Positions 39,744-49,663 are shown, numbered from the stretch's first letter. The stretch: 64,000 nucleotides of DNA from an uncultured Bacteroidales bacterium (GCA_944322925.1 CALUQM010000003.1:48288-112287), one strand, 5' to 3'. The notes: generated by a model not told the origin, from the sequence alone. Program-made: numbers and translations.

Positions 39744-41531
39744 TTAAAATTCGAGTCCGTCATTCCATCCCGGATTCTGGGCAAGGGCGCCGTTGGTCAG
39801 CGAACGCTCGTCGCTCGGAATAGGATAGAGATAATCTCGCGCAGGATTGAAGCCCTGACGCTGGGAAGTACCGGCAGGAGTAACATATCCGCGGGAACCC
39901 TCGCTGAGGAAAATCTCCTTTCCTATCTGGAATGAAGCAGAGGCTTCGGTAGCCGGTTTCGCGCCTTCGTACAGGCAGATGTCAGGCTTGCCGTCACCGG
40001 TCAGGTCATATTCGCCCGGACCGTCGAAATACATTCCGTACATCTCCTGGTCTATGCAGTCTCCTGCAGCCCAGCGCATCAGGTCGAAATACCTGAAACC
40101 TTCCATGGCAAGCTCTATGGTCCTCTCGCGCCGTATTTCGAGAATAACACCCTCGTCCGGTCCGGTGACATTAGGATAGCCGTACTCCTCGCTCTGAAGA
40201 TACCAGTCCGCATTGCCGTTGGCGTCGGAAAGGACGAGATCAGGCATTCCGGCCCTGTCCCTGAGTTTATTTATCGAGATGTCCAGATCCGACTGGTCGA
40301 TGTCTCCGAGTTCAGCCTTGGCCTCAGCATAATTCAGCATCACCTCGCCGAGTCTGAAGACAGGGAGATCGTTTGTGGATCTATCGTTTCTGTCGACCTG
40401 ACCGCCGGAAGCCGAAGGTTCCTGGGTGAACTTGATCGGATGATAACCTGTAACGCACCTCGTAAAGTCAGGGGCCTGCACCGTGCTGGTACCTATCCTT
40501 ATGTAGCCGGTAGACCTTATGGTCTGGGCAAGACGGGGATCCCTGTCGGCCATCTCGTCCTTGAATTCCATGGTCGCCCATCCCTGCCTGTCCGTATATC
40601 TCGATCCGTCCTTCATGAGGTAGGAGTCGATGATCTTTTTCGTAAATCCCGGACAGCCCTGCGTTTCGACTATCGTATATGCCGTACCGTTATGATGGAT
40701 GGCCAGACCGTAATCGAATTTCAGGGCAAGGATGTATTCGTCGGTATTCGCGTCTTCTGCCGTAAACAGGTTGAGATAGTCCTTCTCCGGATCTCCTGTA
40801 TTATAGAGTTTGTAAGGACCGTCGCGGAGAATCTCCTCGGCCGCTTCAGCTGCCTGATTGAGATAATATTCGTATCCGTTGCCCTCGAGAGTCAGCCCGT
40901 GATATTTCCTGTAAGTACCCTCGAAAAGGCAGAAACGGGATTTCAGAGCAAGGGCAGCCCACCTGTTGGCACGGTAAACGCTCGGCTCGGAAGGAAGATT
41001 CTCTATGGCATAGTCGATATCCTTGATCATGTTCTGCATCACGAGCTCCCTCGAATCGCGCGGCTTGTACAGATCGGGATCTGCAGAACCGAGCTGCTTG
41101 TCGTACCATGGCACGTCGCCGTATCTCTTGACCTTTTCATAATAGAAATACGCCCTGAAAAATCTTGTCAGCGCCGTATATTTTACAAGGGCTGCCGGAT
41201 CCTCGCACTGCTCCGGAGCCAGTTCCAGCAGAGTGTTCATTTTCCTGAGATCGACCCAGTCCCACGCAGTGCTGGTTTTCGGGACTGTTCTCTTGGTTCC
41301 TCCGATCAGGGCATCAGAAAGTACGTCTTCTATCAGCTGGTCGCTCTGCTCGTCGAAAGGAGACTTGTCGAGGAGATTGTTGTAGAAGGTATTGCTGAAA
41401 AGCTGGAGATCGGTCTCGGTCTTGAAAAAGGCATCCGGAGACATGGTGTCCAGAGGCGTCTTGTCGAGCATGTCGCAAGCAGAAAAGACCGGGAACAGTA
41501 TAGTGATAATCGCTATTAAATATTTTTTCAT
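39744..41531 (-). CDS. SusD/RagB family outer-membrane nutrient-binding lipoprotein (locus 3)
   Basis: About 595 aa with lipobox FSAC. SusD signatures: DMLDKTPLDTMSPDAFF, ALTRFFRAYFYYEKVKRYGDV, FRLGEVMLNYAEAKAELGD and ILEIRRERTIELAMEGFRYF. In layout it is closest to the locus 1 SusD. I chose the ATG at 41531 (MKKYLIAIITILFPVFSAC) as the natural signal-peptide start; an in-frame ATG at 41543 adds four residues. It is coupled to the SusC gene 10-20 nt upstream. Confidence 0.95.
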   Translation of the reverse strand: MKKYLIAIITILFPVFSACDMLDKTPLDTMSPDAFFKTETDLQLFSNTFYNNLLDKSPFDEQSDQLIEDVLSDALIGGTKRTVPKTSTAWDWVDLRKMNTLLELAPEQCEDPAALVKYTALTRFFRAYFYYEKVKRYGDVPWYDKQLGSADPDLYKPRDSRELVMQNMIKDIDYAIENLPSEPSVYRANRWAALALKSRFCLFEGTYRKYHGLTLEGNGYEYYLNQAAEAAEEILRDGPYKLYNTGDPEKDYLNLFTAEDANTDEYILALKFDYGLAIHHNGTAYTIVETQGCPGFTKKIIDSYLMKDGSRYTDRQGWATMEFKDEMADRDPRLAQTIRSTGYIRIGTSTVQAPDFTRCVTGYHPIKFTQEPSASGGQVDRNDRSTNDLPVFRLGEVMLNYAEAKAELGDIDQSDLDISINKLRDRAGMPDLVLSDANGNADWYLQSEEYGYPNVTGPDEGVILEIRRERTIELAMEGFRYFDLMRWAAGDCIDQEMYGMYFDGPGEYDLTGDGKPDICLYEGAKPATEASASFQIGKEIFLSEGSRGYVTPAGTSQRQGFNPARDYLYPIPSDERSLTNGALAQNPGWNDGLEF

Positions 41532-41552
41532 TTCATCAGTCATTTTAAGATG

Positions 41553-44500
41553 TTAGAAAGTGATGTCTATACCGAACATATACGTCTTCTGCCAAGGATA
41601 GTAAGCATTGTTGTAAGCATCATCCCTATCGATAGCAGCCTCCGGGTCCATATAAACAGTATTCTTCTTGAGAGGAGACCAGTAGCAGAGATTCTCTCCG
41701 GAGAAATAGACCCTGATCTGGTCTACGCCTATCTTTCTGGTGAGTTTCACAGGAATGGTATAGCCCACAGTAAGATTCTTGAATCTCAGATAGCGGATAT
41801 TCTGAAGATAACGGTCGTTTACCTTCGACAGAGGTCCTGAAGTGGCAGAATATGCCATAGGTCTCGTAAAGTAGGCGTCGGTATTGTCCACATCCCAGAC
41901 TTTGTCGAGGAAGTTCTTGGGAAGATATGACAGATACGGGTATGAATACGGTCCCCAGAACGGCATGCTCTGTCCTGACGGATACCAGTAATGGTTTCCT
42001 ACGCCCTGGAAGAAGGCGGATACGTCGAAGCCGTACCAGTTGAATCCGAGGGTGATACCGTATGAAAGGCTCGGCAGAGAGTTTCCGAGAATCTCGCGGT
42101 CACCGGGATCGTCTACCGTATCTGAACCGATGTCGAGCCTGTTATTGTTGTTCAGATCGAGGAATTTAAGGTCACCTGCCTGCCATCCTCCGGTCACCCT
42201 GTTATTGATATAGCTGAGGTCGACCTGGGAAGCGTAAGCCTGCGCTTCTTCCGTAGTCTGGAAAAGTCCGTCCGTGCGGAATCCCCAGATTTCTCCGATT
42301 CTCATGCCTTCATAGTAATCGAGGGCAAAGGACTTGTTAGGATTGTCGAATTTGGTGACTATGGATCTGTAGTCGCTGAGATTGAAGCCTACATTATAGC
42401 TGAACGGCTTTCCGCCCAGGGTGAATCCGTCCCTCCAGCTGAATGATATCTCATAGCCGGACGTACGCAGGTCGGCGACATTCATGTCAGGAGATGACGC
42501 TCCGTAAACGCTCGGAAGAGCGATACCTGCGGTAAGCATGTTCAGGGTGTTCCTGACATAGCCCTCTACCGTAAGGTTGAGCCTGTCGTTGAACATTCCG
42601 AGGTCGATACCGACATTCCACTGCTGGGCGGTCTCCCAGGTCAGGTCGGAAGCCACAGGCTTGGACAAGGTGGCATATTTCGCCATGGAAGAACCTTCTC
42701 CGAAAGAGAATGCGTCGAAATCTTCGATAGATATCTCTCTGAGGAATGCATAATAGGATGAGACATTCTGATTGCCGAGGCTACCGAAAGATGCCCTGAG
42801 CTTGAGGTTGTTGACGACATCCTTGGCAGGAGCGAAGAACGGCTCCTCGGAAATTCTCCAGCCCACCGAAGCCGAAGGGAAGAAGCCCCAGCGGCCGCTG
42901 CTTGCGAATCTCGACGTACCGTCATAACGTCCGCTGACTTCGAACAGATATCTGCCCTTGTAGTCATAGTTGACACGGGCGAAGACTCCGAAGAGGGCGT
43001 ATTCGTTCTGGCCTCCGTTTACTTCAGTCATGATTTCACCGTTCTCGTTAGGCACCACGAGATCGAGGTCGTTGAGTTCCGTTGTGATAAGGTTCTCGCC
43101 GTAGGCCCTTATGTCCTTTCGGTATTCGGACTCATAGTTGATACCTGCCACGGCCGTAAGATGATGGGCATTGTTGTATGTCTCGTCATACGTGGCGTAG
43201 ACATTCGTGGAATAATAGTTCCATGTGTCAGCCGTTTCTTCCAGAGAGTCCTTGCCGGCACCGGTATCGTAGACACCGAGTTCCTCGCCAGGATTTTCCC
43301 TGTAGTAGAACGGAGCCTTGCGCTCGGTATTCCTGTTCTGGTGAAGCCTGTATGTGAAGTTGGCGGTGATCTTGAAGGTCTCTATCGGAGATATCACGAG
43401 TTCCGTAGTATTGGCGAAATCGGTCTTCCTGTGAAGATTCTGGTCCTTGCCTTCGCTCAGGATAATATGACGTCCGTTTGCGACGTTATAGTTTCCGTTA
43501 AACCACGGTGAAGCGTAAAGCCATGAACCGTCAGGGTTTTTCATAGGGAAACATGCAAGGGCGTGACGGGCACCGTAGGCCAGGGCGTTCTGGATATTAC
43601 CTTCGGCTCCTACGAAATCGTATGTGGAGCTGTAGAAGGAGGTGTTGTTGGACATGGTAGCCCACTTGTTGATACGGAAATCGATCTTGGACCTGAGATT
43701 GTATTTCTGGTAAACGTCAGGATTTTCCTTGAGAATACCCACCTGACGGTCGTAGGCTCCGGAAAGCATGTACTTGATATCCTTGTTTCCGCCGCTGAGA
43801 GATATGCTGTGCTGCTGTACAGGCCTCTTGTCGTTGTACATCATGTGCCACCAGTCGTAGTTTCCGTAGTAGGCCCAGCGTTTCTGTCCGTTGCGCTCGA
43901 CTTCCATTACCCACGGACGGTCAGGATGTTCTGTCTTGTCGTTCACGCGGGCAAGAAGCTGCTGCATGTCGTATTCGTTGTAGTCGAGATACGTTGAAGA
44001 ACCTGTTTCAGCCTGCCAGAACTTGTTGATAGTGTACACGGACCAGTAACCTGTGGTCTCGTAATCCGTGGAAGTTGTCGGTTCCTGCCATCCGAAACGG
44101 CCGCTGTAACGGACTGTAGCCTTGCCGTCCTCGGAAGTACCGCTCTTGGTAGTGACGAGAATCACACCGAATGCGGCACGCGCTCCGTACACGGCGGCAG
44201 CGGATGCGTCCTTGATCACGGAGATGGATTCCACGTCATTCGGATTGACCCTGTCGAGCTCTCCCACAGCACCGTCGATCAGGACGAGAGGAGAGGTGGA
44301 GTTGATGGATGCGGTACCACGGATATTGATGGTAGGAGTGGCGCTCGGGTCGCCCGACGATGTGGTGATGTTGAGACCGGCAACTGAACCCTGGAGCATG
44401 TTGGTAACGGAATGCGCCACCCTGTTCTCGAGCTGCTTGTTGCTTACCGTAGCGACAGCACCGGTCAGGTTCACTTTCTTCTGAACGCCGTATCCGACGA

Positions 44501-44828
44501 CGACGGTCTCGTCGAGCATCAGGTTGTCTTCCTGCAGATAGATATCGATGGCACTCCTCGATGCAGGGAGATTGACTTTCTGTTCCATATAGCCAAGACA
44601 GGAAACCACGAGAGTGACATCACCGTCCGGGACACTGAGTGTGAAGGAACCGTCGTCGGAAGTCATGCTGCCGACCGTCGTTCCTTCTACCATTACCGCT
44701 GCACCTATGACGGGCAGCTCATCGGCATCAAGAACCTTTCCTGATACTTGTCTATCCTGTGCAGACAGGGAGATACCCCCCCTTATCAGCAATGTCAGGA
44801 CAAGAATGAAAGATTGGAATTTTCCCAT
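41553..44828 (-). CDS. SusC/RagA TonB-linked outer-membrane transporter without STN domain (locus 3)
   Basis: A 1091 aa TonB-dependent transporter. The signal peptide (MGKFQSFILVLTLLIRGGIS, cleavage after LSAQ) leads straight into the carboxypeptidase-regulatory-like domain (VSGKVLDADELPVIGAAVMV), then a TonB-box-like DETVVVGYGVQ, a plug with IRGTASINSTSPLVLIDGAV and VESISVIKDASAAAVYGARA, and a barrel ending MFGIDITF. The open frame extends to 44960, but those 44 residues look non-coding and the ATG at 44828 starts the signal peptide. It has no STN domain and no sigma/FecR gene nearby, so regulation must differ from loci 1 and 2. Confidence 0.96.
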   Translation of the reverse strand: MGKFQSFILVLTLLIRGGISLSAQDRQVSGKVLDADELPVIGAAVMVEGTTVGSMTSDDGSFTLSVPDGDVTLVVSCLGYMEQKVNLPASRSAIDIYLQEDNLMLDETVVVGYGVQKKVNLTGAVATVSNKQLENRVAHSVTNMLQGSVAGLNITTSSGDPSATPTINIRGTASINSTSPLVLIDGAVGELDRVNPNDVESISVIKDASAAAVYGARAAFGVILVTTKSGTSEDGKATVRYSGRFGWQEPTTSTDYETTGYWSVYTINKFWQAETGSSTYLDYNEYDMQQLLARVNDKTEHPDRPWVMEVERNGQKRWAYYGNYDWWHMMYNDKRPVQQHSISLSGGNKDIKYMLSGAYDRQVGILKENPDVYQKYNLRSKIDFRINKWATMSNNTSFYSSTYDFVGAEGNIQNALAYGARHALACFPMKNPDGSWLYASPWFNGNYNVANGRHIILSEGKDQNLHRKTDFANTTELVISPIETFKITANFTYRLHQNRNTERKAPFYYRENPGEELGVYDTGAGKDSLEETADTWNYYSTNVYATYDETYNNAHHLTAVAGINYESEYRKDIRAYGENLITTELNDLDLVVPNENGEIMTEVNGGQNEYALFGVFARVNYDYKGRYLFEVSGRYDGTSRFASSGRWGFFPSASVGWRISEEPFFAPAKDVVNNLKLRASFGSLGNQNVSSYYAFLREISIEDFDAFSFGEGSSMAKYATLSKPVASDLTWETAQQWNVGIDLGMFNDRLNLTVEGYVRNTLNMLTAGIALPSVYGASSPDMNVADLRTSGYEISFSWRDGFTLGGKPFSYNVGFNLSDYRSIVTKFDNPNKSFALDYYEGMRIGEIWGFRTDGLFQTTEEAQAYASQVDLSYINNRVTGGWQAGDLKFLDLNNNNRLDIGSDTVDDPGDREILGNSLPSLSYGITLGFNWYGFDVSAFFQGVGNHYWYPSGQSMPFWGPYSYPYLSYLPKNFLDKVWDVDNTDAYFTRPMAYSATSGPLSKVNDRYLQNIRYLRFKNLTVGYTIPVKLTRKIGVDQIRVYFSGENLCYWSPLKKNTVYMDPEAAIDRDDAYNNAYYPWQKTYMFGIDITF

Positions 44829-44889
44829 AAAAGCAGTTTTTGGTGTTAATAAAAGGTATAGTATTATAATGTTTTCTACATGCGGTCCG

Positions 44890-46866
44890 TTATTTATAGG
44901 CATCAGTGGAGAACGGCTTTGGCCTGACCATGTTCTCTGTCCAGGTGTGTCCGAATTCATCCTTTACGGTTATAGTCAGATCTTCGTCGGCCGAAGCGGC
45001 TGTAACCTTGAAGAAATGGGTGAATTTTTCGGTTATGAAATTAGGACTCGACGTTATCGTGCTGCTGTTGAACCTCTTGACTGTCAGCGCGGCTATGTGC
45101 AGAGGGTCGTATGCCCATTCCTCGGTGTATTCCAGAGTCCTGCCGTCCTCGCCGGTGACCGTAAGGGTCCAGTCCGGATTCCAGTTCCAGATATTGATCA
45201 GCACCTTGTTGTCGCTCTGTCCCGGATAGGCGCTTATATACTTCTGGAATGCAAGTTTTGGAAGGGTGTTGGTCAGGTTCGGAACGTCGTCCATCGAGAA
45301 GGCCACATTGTTCAGGTCATAGCTGCGGAACTGGTAGTCCTCGTCCTTGCCTGTAGCCTTGTACAGCCACTCCATGTCGGTGCCGTTTATATCCCAGATG
45401 GAATATCCGCCCGGGGCTCCGTCGAGACTTATGTTTATGCCTGAAGTCAGATGTCCCGACCACCACCAGGATGCGCACACGGAACCTGCATTATGCTCGA
45501 AAATATCCCTTCCGCCTACTATGTTCTCCTCCGGCACTACATTGAAGATCATGTGTGTATGTCCGGTAAGGAAATGAACCTTGTACCCGTCGAGGATATC
45601 GAAAAGCTGATTCGTGTTGGACGTGTCGTGGTCGATTCTGAACCTTGAAGAAGTAGTCACAGGATAGAAGATCTGGGCATGGGTGGATATGATAAGAGGG
45701 GTATCCTTGCTTACGTACGAAAGATCCTTTCTCAGCCATGCAAGCTGTTCCGATGACAGGGTCTTCTTGTAGTTGCGGGAATCGGTGCCGTCATAATTGC
45801 TGCAATCTATGTCGTCGATGACGACGAAATGGACTTTTCCGATATTGAACGAATAGAATGTAGGCGCTATGTTGTTCACATACTGGGTAGCGGCATCGAA
45901 GTCCGAAAATGTCTTCATGTCATTGTCATGATTGCCCATCGTATGGAATATCTGCAGTCCGTCTATGGCCTGGTTCATGGTGAACAGGTAATCAGGGAAA
46001 GCATACGAATTGCTGTACCAGTACAGATCCCAGGTCATGTCTCCGAGGGTAAGGGCGTAGATGTTTTCGCTGCTGTGTGCGGCGAGATAGTCGCTCACGT
46101 CATTCGTGAAATTCCTGAACTGGGAGAGATCGCTCGTCCTGTTGGCAAGGTGCATGTCACCGAACACGAGGAGTTTGAAGTCATCCTGGCCCGGGACCTC
46201 GGTAAGGACGAAGTCAGCCCGCTCGGCCTCATTCTTCGCAGCCTTCAGATAATGGTGGAACTGCGGAAGTATGCCGTCAGAAGGCACTTCATAGCCGCTC
46301 GGGACGGAGATGAACACATATCCCCATTTCTTGTCGGAAGCCATCTGATAGAATCCGTCCGCGTCGGTAACAGTCACTTCTACTCCGTCGGACACCACGA
46401 CTCCCGGGATTCCGTCCCCGTCGCAGGTCACAAGACCGTAAACCGTGGATTCAGGATCCGGTTCGACAGGAATGACTCCGGAAACAATCGTGACATACAG
46501 CTGGTTCCTGTTTCCTATCTGCTTGCGGTTTCCGTCCCTTCTTATGAAAACGGTATAGCTGCCCTGAGGAAGGGAGCTTGTGAAAACTGCGGAAAACGAT
46601 GATGAAGAAAGGTCCGTAATCTTGCCGAGAATCATGGTTCCGGCCTCGGACTCGAGGAGAATCTCATCGGTTTCGAGAGGAGCCTTGCCGTCGAGGATCT
46701 GGAATGTCAGGGTAGTCACGCCGTCATCTTCGGTCGCCTCCACATATTCAGGTATGGCGAACGACACATCGATTCCCGAAGCCGTGGTTTCCTCCGGCTC
46801 CTGACACGAATATGCTCCCAACAGGACGAACAGTACGGAGATTGTCAGACAGAATATTTTTCTCAT
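44890..46866 (-). CDS. Calcineurin-like metallophosphoesterase lipoprotein (locus 3)
   Basis: A 658 aa paralogue of the locus 2 phosphoesterase with the same architecture: lipobox AYSC (Cys21), Ig-like domain (about 30-135), MetallophosN-type domain (about 145-230), catalytic core and MetallophosC-type domain. Metal-binding motifs are intact: FGDMHL, LGDMTWD, MGNHDND, STHAQIF and TGHTHM, then HNAGSVCASWWWSG and DGAPGGYSIWDI. The start at 46866 is chosen because the signal peptide begins there (MRKIFCLTISVLFVLLGAYS); the longer frame to 46953 overlaps the upstream transporter gene. It is the only enzyme-like gene of locus 3, between the GlpT-type transporter and SusC. Confidence 0.92.
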   Translation of the reverse strand: MRKIFCLTISVLFVLLGAYSCQEPEETTASGIDVSFAIPEYVEATEDDGVTTLTFQILDGKAPLETDEILLESEAGTMILGKITDLSSSSFSAVFTSSLPQGSYTVFIRRDGNRKQIGNRNQLYVTIVSGVIPVEPDPESTVYGLVTCDGDGIPGVVVSDGVEVTVTDADGFYQMASDKKWGYVFISVPSGYEVPSDGILPQFHHYLKAAKNEAERADFVLTEVPGQDDFKLLVFGDMHLANRTSDLSQFRNFTNDVSDYLAAHSSENIYALTLGDMTWDLYWYSNSYAFPDYLFTMNQAIDGLQIFHTMGNHDNDMKTFSDFDAATQYVNNIAPTFYSFNIGKVHFVVIDDIDCSNYDGTDSRNYKKTLSSEQLAWLRKDLSYVSKDTPLIISTHAQIFYPVTTSSRFRIDHDTSNTNQLFDILDGYKVHFLTGHTHMIFNVVPEENIVGGRDIFEHNAGSVCASWWWSGHLTSGINISLDGAPGGYSIWDINGTDMEWLYKATGKDEDYQFRSYDLNNVAFSMDDVPNLTNTLPKLAFQKYISAYPGQSDNKVLINIWNWNPDWTLTVTGEDGRTLEYTEEWAYDPLHIAALTVKRFNSSTITSSPNFITEKFTHFFKVTAASADEDLTITVKDEFGHTWTENMVRPKPFSTDAYK

Positions 46867-46927
46867 GATGATTTTCACTACTTTGCTTTGACGATTCTGT
46901 TTTTTTGTTATTTCCAACACTTTTTGT

Positions 46928-48364
46928 TTATGCTTCAGCCATTTTCTTCTCACTGCTCCATGTCAGGCCGCAAAGCAGGATTGCAAGTACGCTTGCGACG
47001 GACAGGAGAATGAAAGTGAAATGCCAGCCCATCGACTCGGACATCGTTCCCATGACCATCTTGGAAAGAATGGCGTCGCCGAGAAGATAGCCGAACAAGC
47101 CGACGAAACCGGCTGCAGTACCTGCTGCATTCTTAGGTACGAGATTCAGCGCCTGGATACCGATAAGGGCTACCGGACCGTAAATGCAGAAACCTATGAG
47201 GCAGAGTGCGAAATACACGAGGCCTTTCATGGTAGCCGTAACGGCTTCAGGAGAATTTCCGGCAAGGAAGGTCGCGATAGGCTCGGCCTGCCAGTAGATC
47301 AGGGTTCCTATAAGGACAGCCGCCATGAATATTATATTAGGAGGCGTACATCTTCCCTTGAAGAATTTGGAAGATATCCATCCGCAGATGATGGTTCCAG
47401 GGATTCCGGCATAGTTGTGAAGGGCGAACGCAAGGTTGCTCTCCTTGTCGTTCATTATGTTCATTTCCTGAAGGTAGGTAGGAGCCCAGTCGCCAACACC
47501 GTACCTTACCATATATACGAAGGCATTTGCGAATGCAATGACCCAGAGGAACTTGTTTTTGAACACATAGTCCACGAAAAGAGTCTTGAACGGGATCTTC
47601 TCCCCTGTCTTGTCGGCTTTCTTGACTCCGGTATAGTCATTCCTCCAGTCCTGCACGGAAGGAAGGCCGCAGGCTTCCGGCCTGTCCCTGAGGGCCCACC
47701 AGCAGAATATGGCTATCAGTATCGCCACGGCCGAAGGCACGATGAAAGCAGCCCTCCAGGTCTGTTCTATGCCGATTCCTGCAAAAATAACGACTCCGAG
47801 GGAAACAAGGAGTCCGAGAGTACCGCCTCCGAGAGTATGGGAGGTGTTCCATATCGACATCTTGAAACTGCGTTCATTCTGCGAGAACCAGTATGCCATG
47901 ACCCTGCCGCATGGAGGCCATCCCATACCGGAAAGCCAGCCTATGATAAGCATCAGGGCGAAGACTATGCCCACATTCAGGGCCTGGTTCAGTCCGAACG
48001 GGATGAAGCCGACGCACATCATCGTGATGGCGGACAGCAAAAGTCCCACAACCAGGAATTTCCTTGCATCCGAACGGTCGGACACGCTGCCCATGATGAA
48101 CTTGCTGAACGCATAGGCTATGGAGACCGCCGACATGGCGATGCCGACTCCGGCCTTGTCCATCAGCCCCTGTTCTATCATGTCCGGAGCAGCAAGCGAA
48201 AGGTTTTTTCTAACGAGATAATAAGCGGCATAGCCGAGAAACGCTCCCATGAAGACCTTGAAACGCATAGACTTGTAGACTTTGTCTATCTTGTCTTTGG
48301 GAAGAAGTGGCTTAGCCACCGGTGGATCGAAAAATCTTGACATTTTTTTAGCAGTTAGTTTCAT
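46928..48364 (-). CDS. GlpT-family organophosphate:phosphate antiporter (MFS)
   Basis: About 478 aa with 12 predicted membrane segments. The N-terminal KVFMGAFLGYAAYYLVRKNL, the motif MGWPPCGRVMAYWFSQNER and the segment WNTSHTLGGG are characteristic of the organophosphate:Pi antiporters (GlpT, UhpT, UhpC). It probably imports glycerol-3-phosphate or a sugar phosphate in exchange for phosphate. The start is at 48364 (MKLTAKKM, AAGG upstream) or 48343 (MSRFFDPP, which matches usual family starts). It lies 61 nt before the phosphoesterase gene on the same strand, with a good -7 promoter element upstream, so it likely heads the locus 3 transcript. Confidence 0.9.
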   Translation of the reverse strand: MKLTAKKMSRFFDPPVAKPLLPKDKIDKVYKSMRFKVFMGAFLGYAAYYLVRKNLSLAAPDMIEQGLMDKAGVGIAMSAVSIAYAFSKFIMGSVSDRSDARKFLVVGLLLSAITMMCVGFIPFGLNQALNVGIVFALMLIIGWLSGMGWPPCGRVMAYWFSQNERSFKMSIWNTSHTLGGGTLGLLVSLGVVIFAGIGIEQTWRAAFIVPSAVAILIAIFCWWALRDRPEACGLPSVQDWRNDYTGVKKADKTGEKIPFKTLFVDYVFKNKFLWVIAFANAFVYMVRYGVGDWAPTYLQEMNIMNDKESNLAFALHNYAGIPGTIICGWISSKFFKGRCTPPNIIFMAAVLIGTLIYWQAEPIATFLAGNSPEAVTATMKGLVYFALCLIGFCIYGPVALIGIQALNLVPKNAAGTAAGFVGLFGYLLGDAILSKMVMGTMSESMGWHFTFILLSVASVLAILLCGLTWSSEKKMAEA

Positions 48365-48400
48365 AGTCCCTTCCAGACGGCCTGTCACAGGGTTCCGGCT

Positions 48401-48408
48401 GCAAAGGT
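48401..48408 (-). promoter_or_regulatory. Promoter -7 element for the GlpT-type gene and probably locus 3
   Basis: Minus-strand TACCTTTG, exact TAnnTTTG match, 36 nt before the start at 48364. The -33 region has no clean TTG at 19-21 nt. Confidence 0.6.
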
Positions 48409-48501
48409 AATTCTACGTTTTGACTACTAAATTACAAATTTTTTCCGATTGCGTTAACATATTGTTAAAATTTTATTAACAACAGGGGAAAATCATCATT
48501 C

Positions 48502-48523
48502 GCCGTTTCTTTCAGAAAACGGC
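48502..48523 (-). terminator. Hairpin after the LacI-type regulator
   Basis: Stem GCCGTTT/AAACGGC (48502-48508, 48517-48523) with an 8-nt loop, 37 nt after the regulator stop. The T run is weak (GATTTTCC on the minus strand), so termination is only probable. Confidence 0.45.
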
Positions 48524-48559
48524 TGAAAATCTGTCATCCGTATGTCGGAAATCTGTCAA

Positions 48560-49618
48560 TCAGATATAATAATCGCAGTTGTACCTGTTCAGAATATCCA
48601 TCTGCGTGTAGTTGTCCTTCTTCTGCGGAGGGGCATGCAGAATGAGAAGGTCGGTAATGGCGGTAATGGCGGCGGCCGCCTGCCTGTCGGAATGCTGCGC
48701 TATCAGAGCCTGTACGTATCCTTCGCGCAATGCCGAAAGATTCCTTTCGAGGACGTCGAATCCGACTACGCGGCAGGTCATGATGCCCCGGTCCTTCAGG
48801 TAATCTGCGACGAAATGCACTCTGGAGTTGCACATCACGATATATTTTTCCGTATCGGGATCCGCCTCGAACATCCGGTCAAGCTTTTCGTATCTGGCAT
48901 CCCTATTCTTCGGATCGAGGAAGATGTTGGAAATCCTGCAGTCCGGATAATGTTCGGCGATATAGTCTATGAATCCTGTCCGCCTGGTGACCGTCGGGTC
49001 GGAAAGGCCTCTCTTGTCTCTCTCTATCCTTATGATATGCACATTCCGCACTTCCCTGCCGTCAGTAAGGATATCGGCGCACAGGTAGCCGCTCTGGTAC
49101 ATCGGCATGCCGTAGTAGGCAAGGTAGCCGTCATCCTCGAGCTTCGAGTCTATGTAGACGTACGGTATCTGTCTGTCCGAAAGTTCCTTGACGAATTTCA
49201 GAGTCTCGTTCCTGAACATCGGGGCGATGACCACCCCGGAAGGACCTGAGGAAAGAACTTTCGCACAGGCGTTCTGGAAAGAATCCAGATCATACTGATC
49301 GTACATGTAGGCATTGACAGTAATGCCGAATCTGGACGCATAATCCTGCCCCTGCAGTATCCCCTTTTCGGTCAGTTCCCAGAATTCGCCTTCATTGAAT
49401 TCGGGAATAATGCAGGCTATGCTGTAATTTTTCCTCAATGCAAGAATGGAGGCGTAAAAATTCGGACGGTAGCCGAGTTCCTCGATCACCCGCAGGATTT
49501 TCTCCCTGCTCTTTGCGGAGACTTCCCCCCTGTCGTGAAGCACCCTGTCTACTGTCCCTTTCGAAACTCCGGCCGCCCTGGCCACGTCGTTTATGGTTAT
49601 CTTGCAGTTTTCCTTCAT
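48560..49618 (-). CDS. LacI-family transcriptional regulator
   Basis: A 352 aa DNA-binding regulator. The N-terminal helix-turn-helix (ITINDVARAAGVSKGTVDRV, residues about 8-27) and the hinge (SAKSREKILRVIEELGYRPN) are typical of LacI. A periplasmic-binding-protein-like sensor domain runs from about 65 to 335 (YSIACIIPEFNEGEFW, VVIAPMFRNE, CRVVGFDVLERNLSALREGY). It is divergent from kdgK-eda-transporter with a 202-bp intergenic region holding two palindromes, so it most likely represses that ketodeoxygluconate operon and perhaps itself. The effector, probably a uronate-derived sugar acid, is inferred. Confidence 0.93.
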   Translation of the reverse strand: MKENCKITINDVARAAGVSKGTVDRVLHDRGEVSAKSREKILRVIEELGYRPNFYASILALRKNYSIACIIPEFNEGEFWELTEKGILQGQDYASRFGITVNAYMYDQYDLDSFQNACAKVLSSGPSGVVIAPMFRNETLKFVKELSDRQIPYVYIDSKLEDDGYLAYYGMPMYQSGYLCADILTDGREVRNVHIIRIERDKRGLSDPTVTRRTGFIDYIAEHYPDCRISNIFLDPKNRDARYEKLDRMFEADPDTEKYIVMCNSRVHFVADYLKDRGIMTCRVVGFDVLERNLSALREGYVQALIAQHSDRQAAAAITAITDLLILHAPPQKKDNYTQMDILNRYNCDYYI

Positions 49619-49663
49619 AATAACAACAATATTTCATGTCTGCATGCCTCCCGCCGACGGTAC

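Noticed and set aside
44829-44960. N-terminal extension of the locus 3 SusC to an ATG at 44960
   Set aside because: The signal peptide begins at 44828; the extension crosses the gap and enters the end of the phosphoesterase gene.
18997-46866. Phosphoesterase paralogues as evidence of a recent tandem duplication of a whole locus
   Set aside because: The two lipoproteins share architecture but differ clearly in sequence, and their neighbours (galactosidases, sigma/FecR in one; GlpT-type, BACON in the other) differ, so recent block duplication is not supported.
46867-46953. N-terminal extension of the locus 3 phosphoesterase to 46953
   Set aside because: Would overlap the transporter gene and bury the signal peptide; the start at 46866 gives a normal lipoprotein signal.
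47021-48340. 439-codon + strand open frame over the GlpT-type gene
   Set aside because: Antisense shadow; polar, low-order sequence without membrane segments or motifs.
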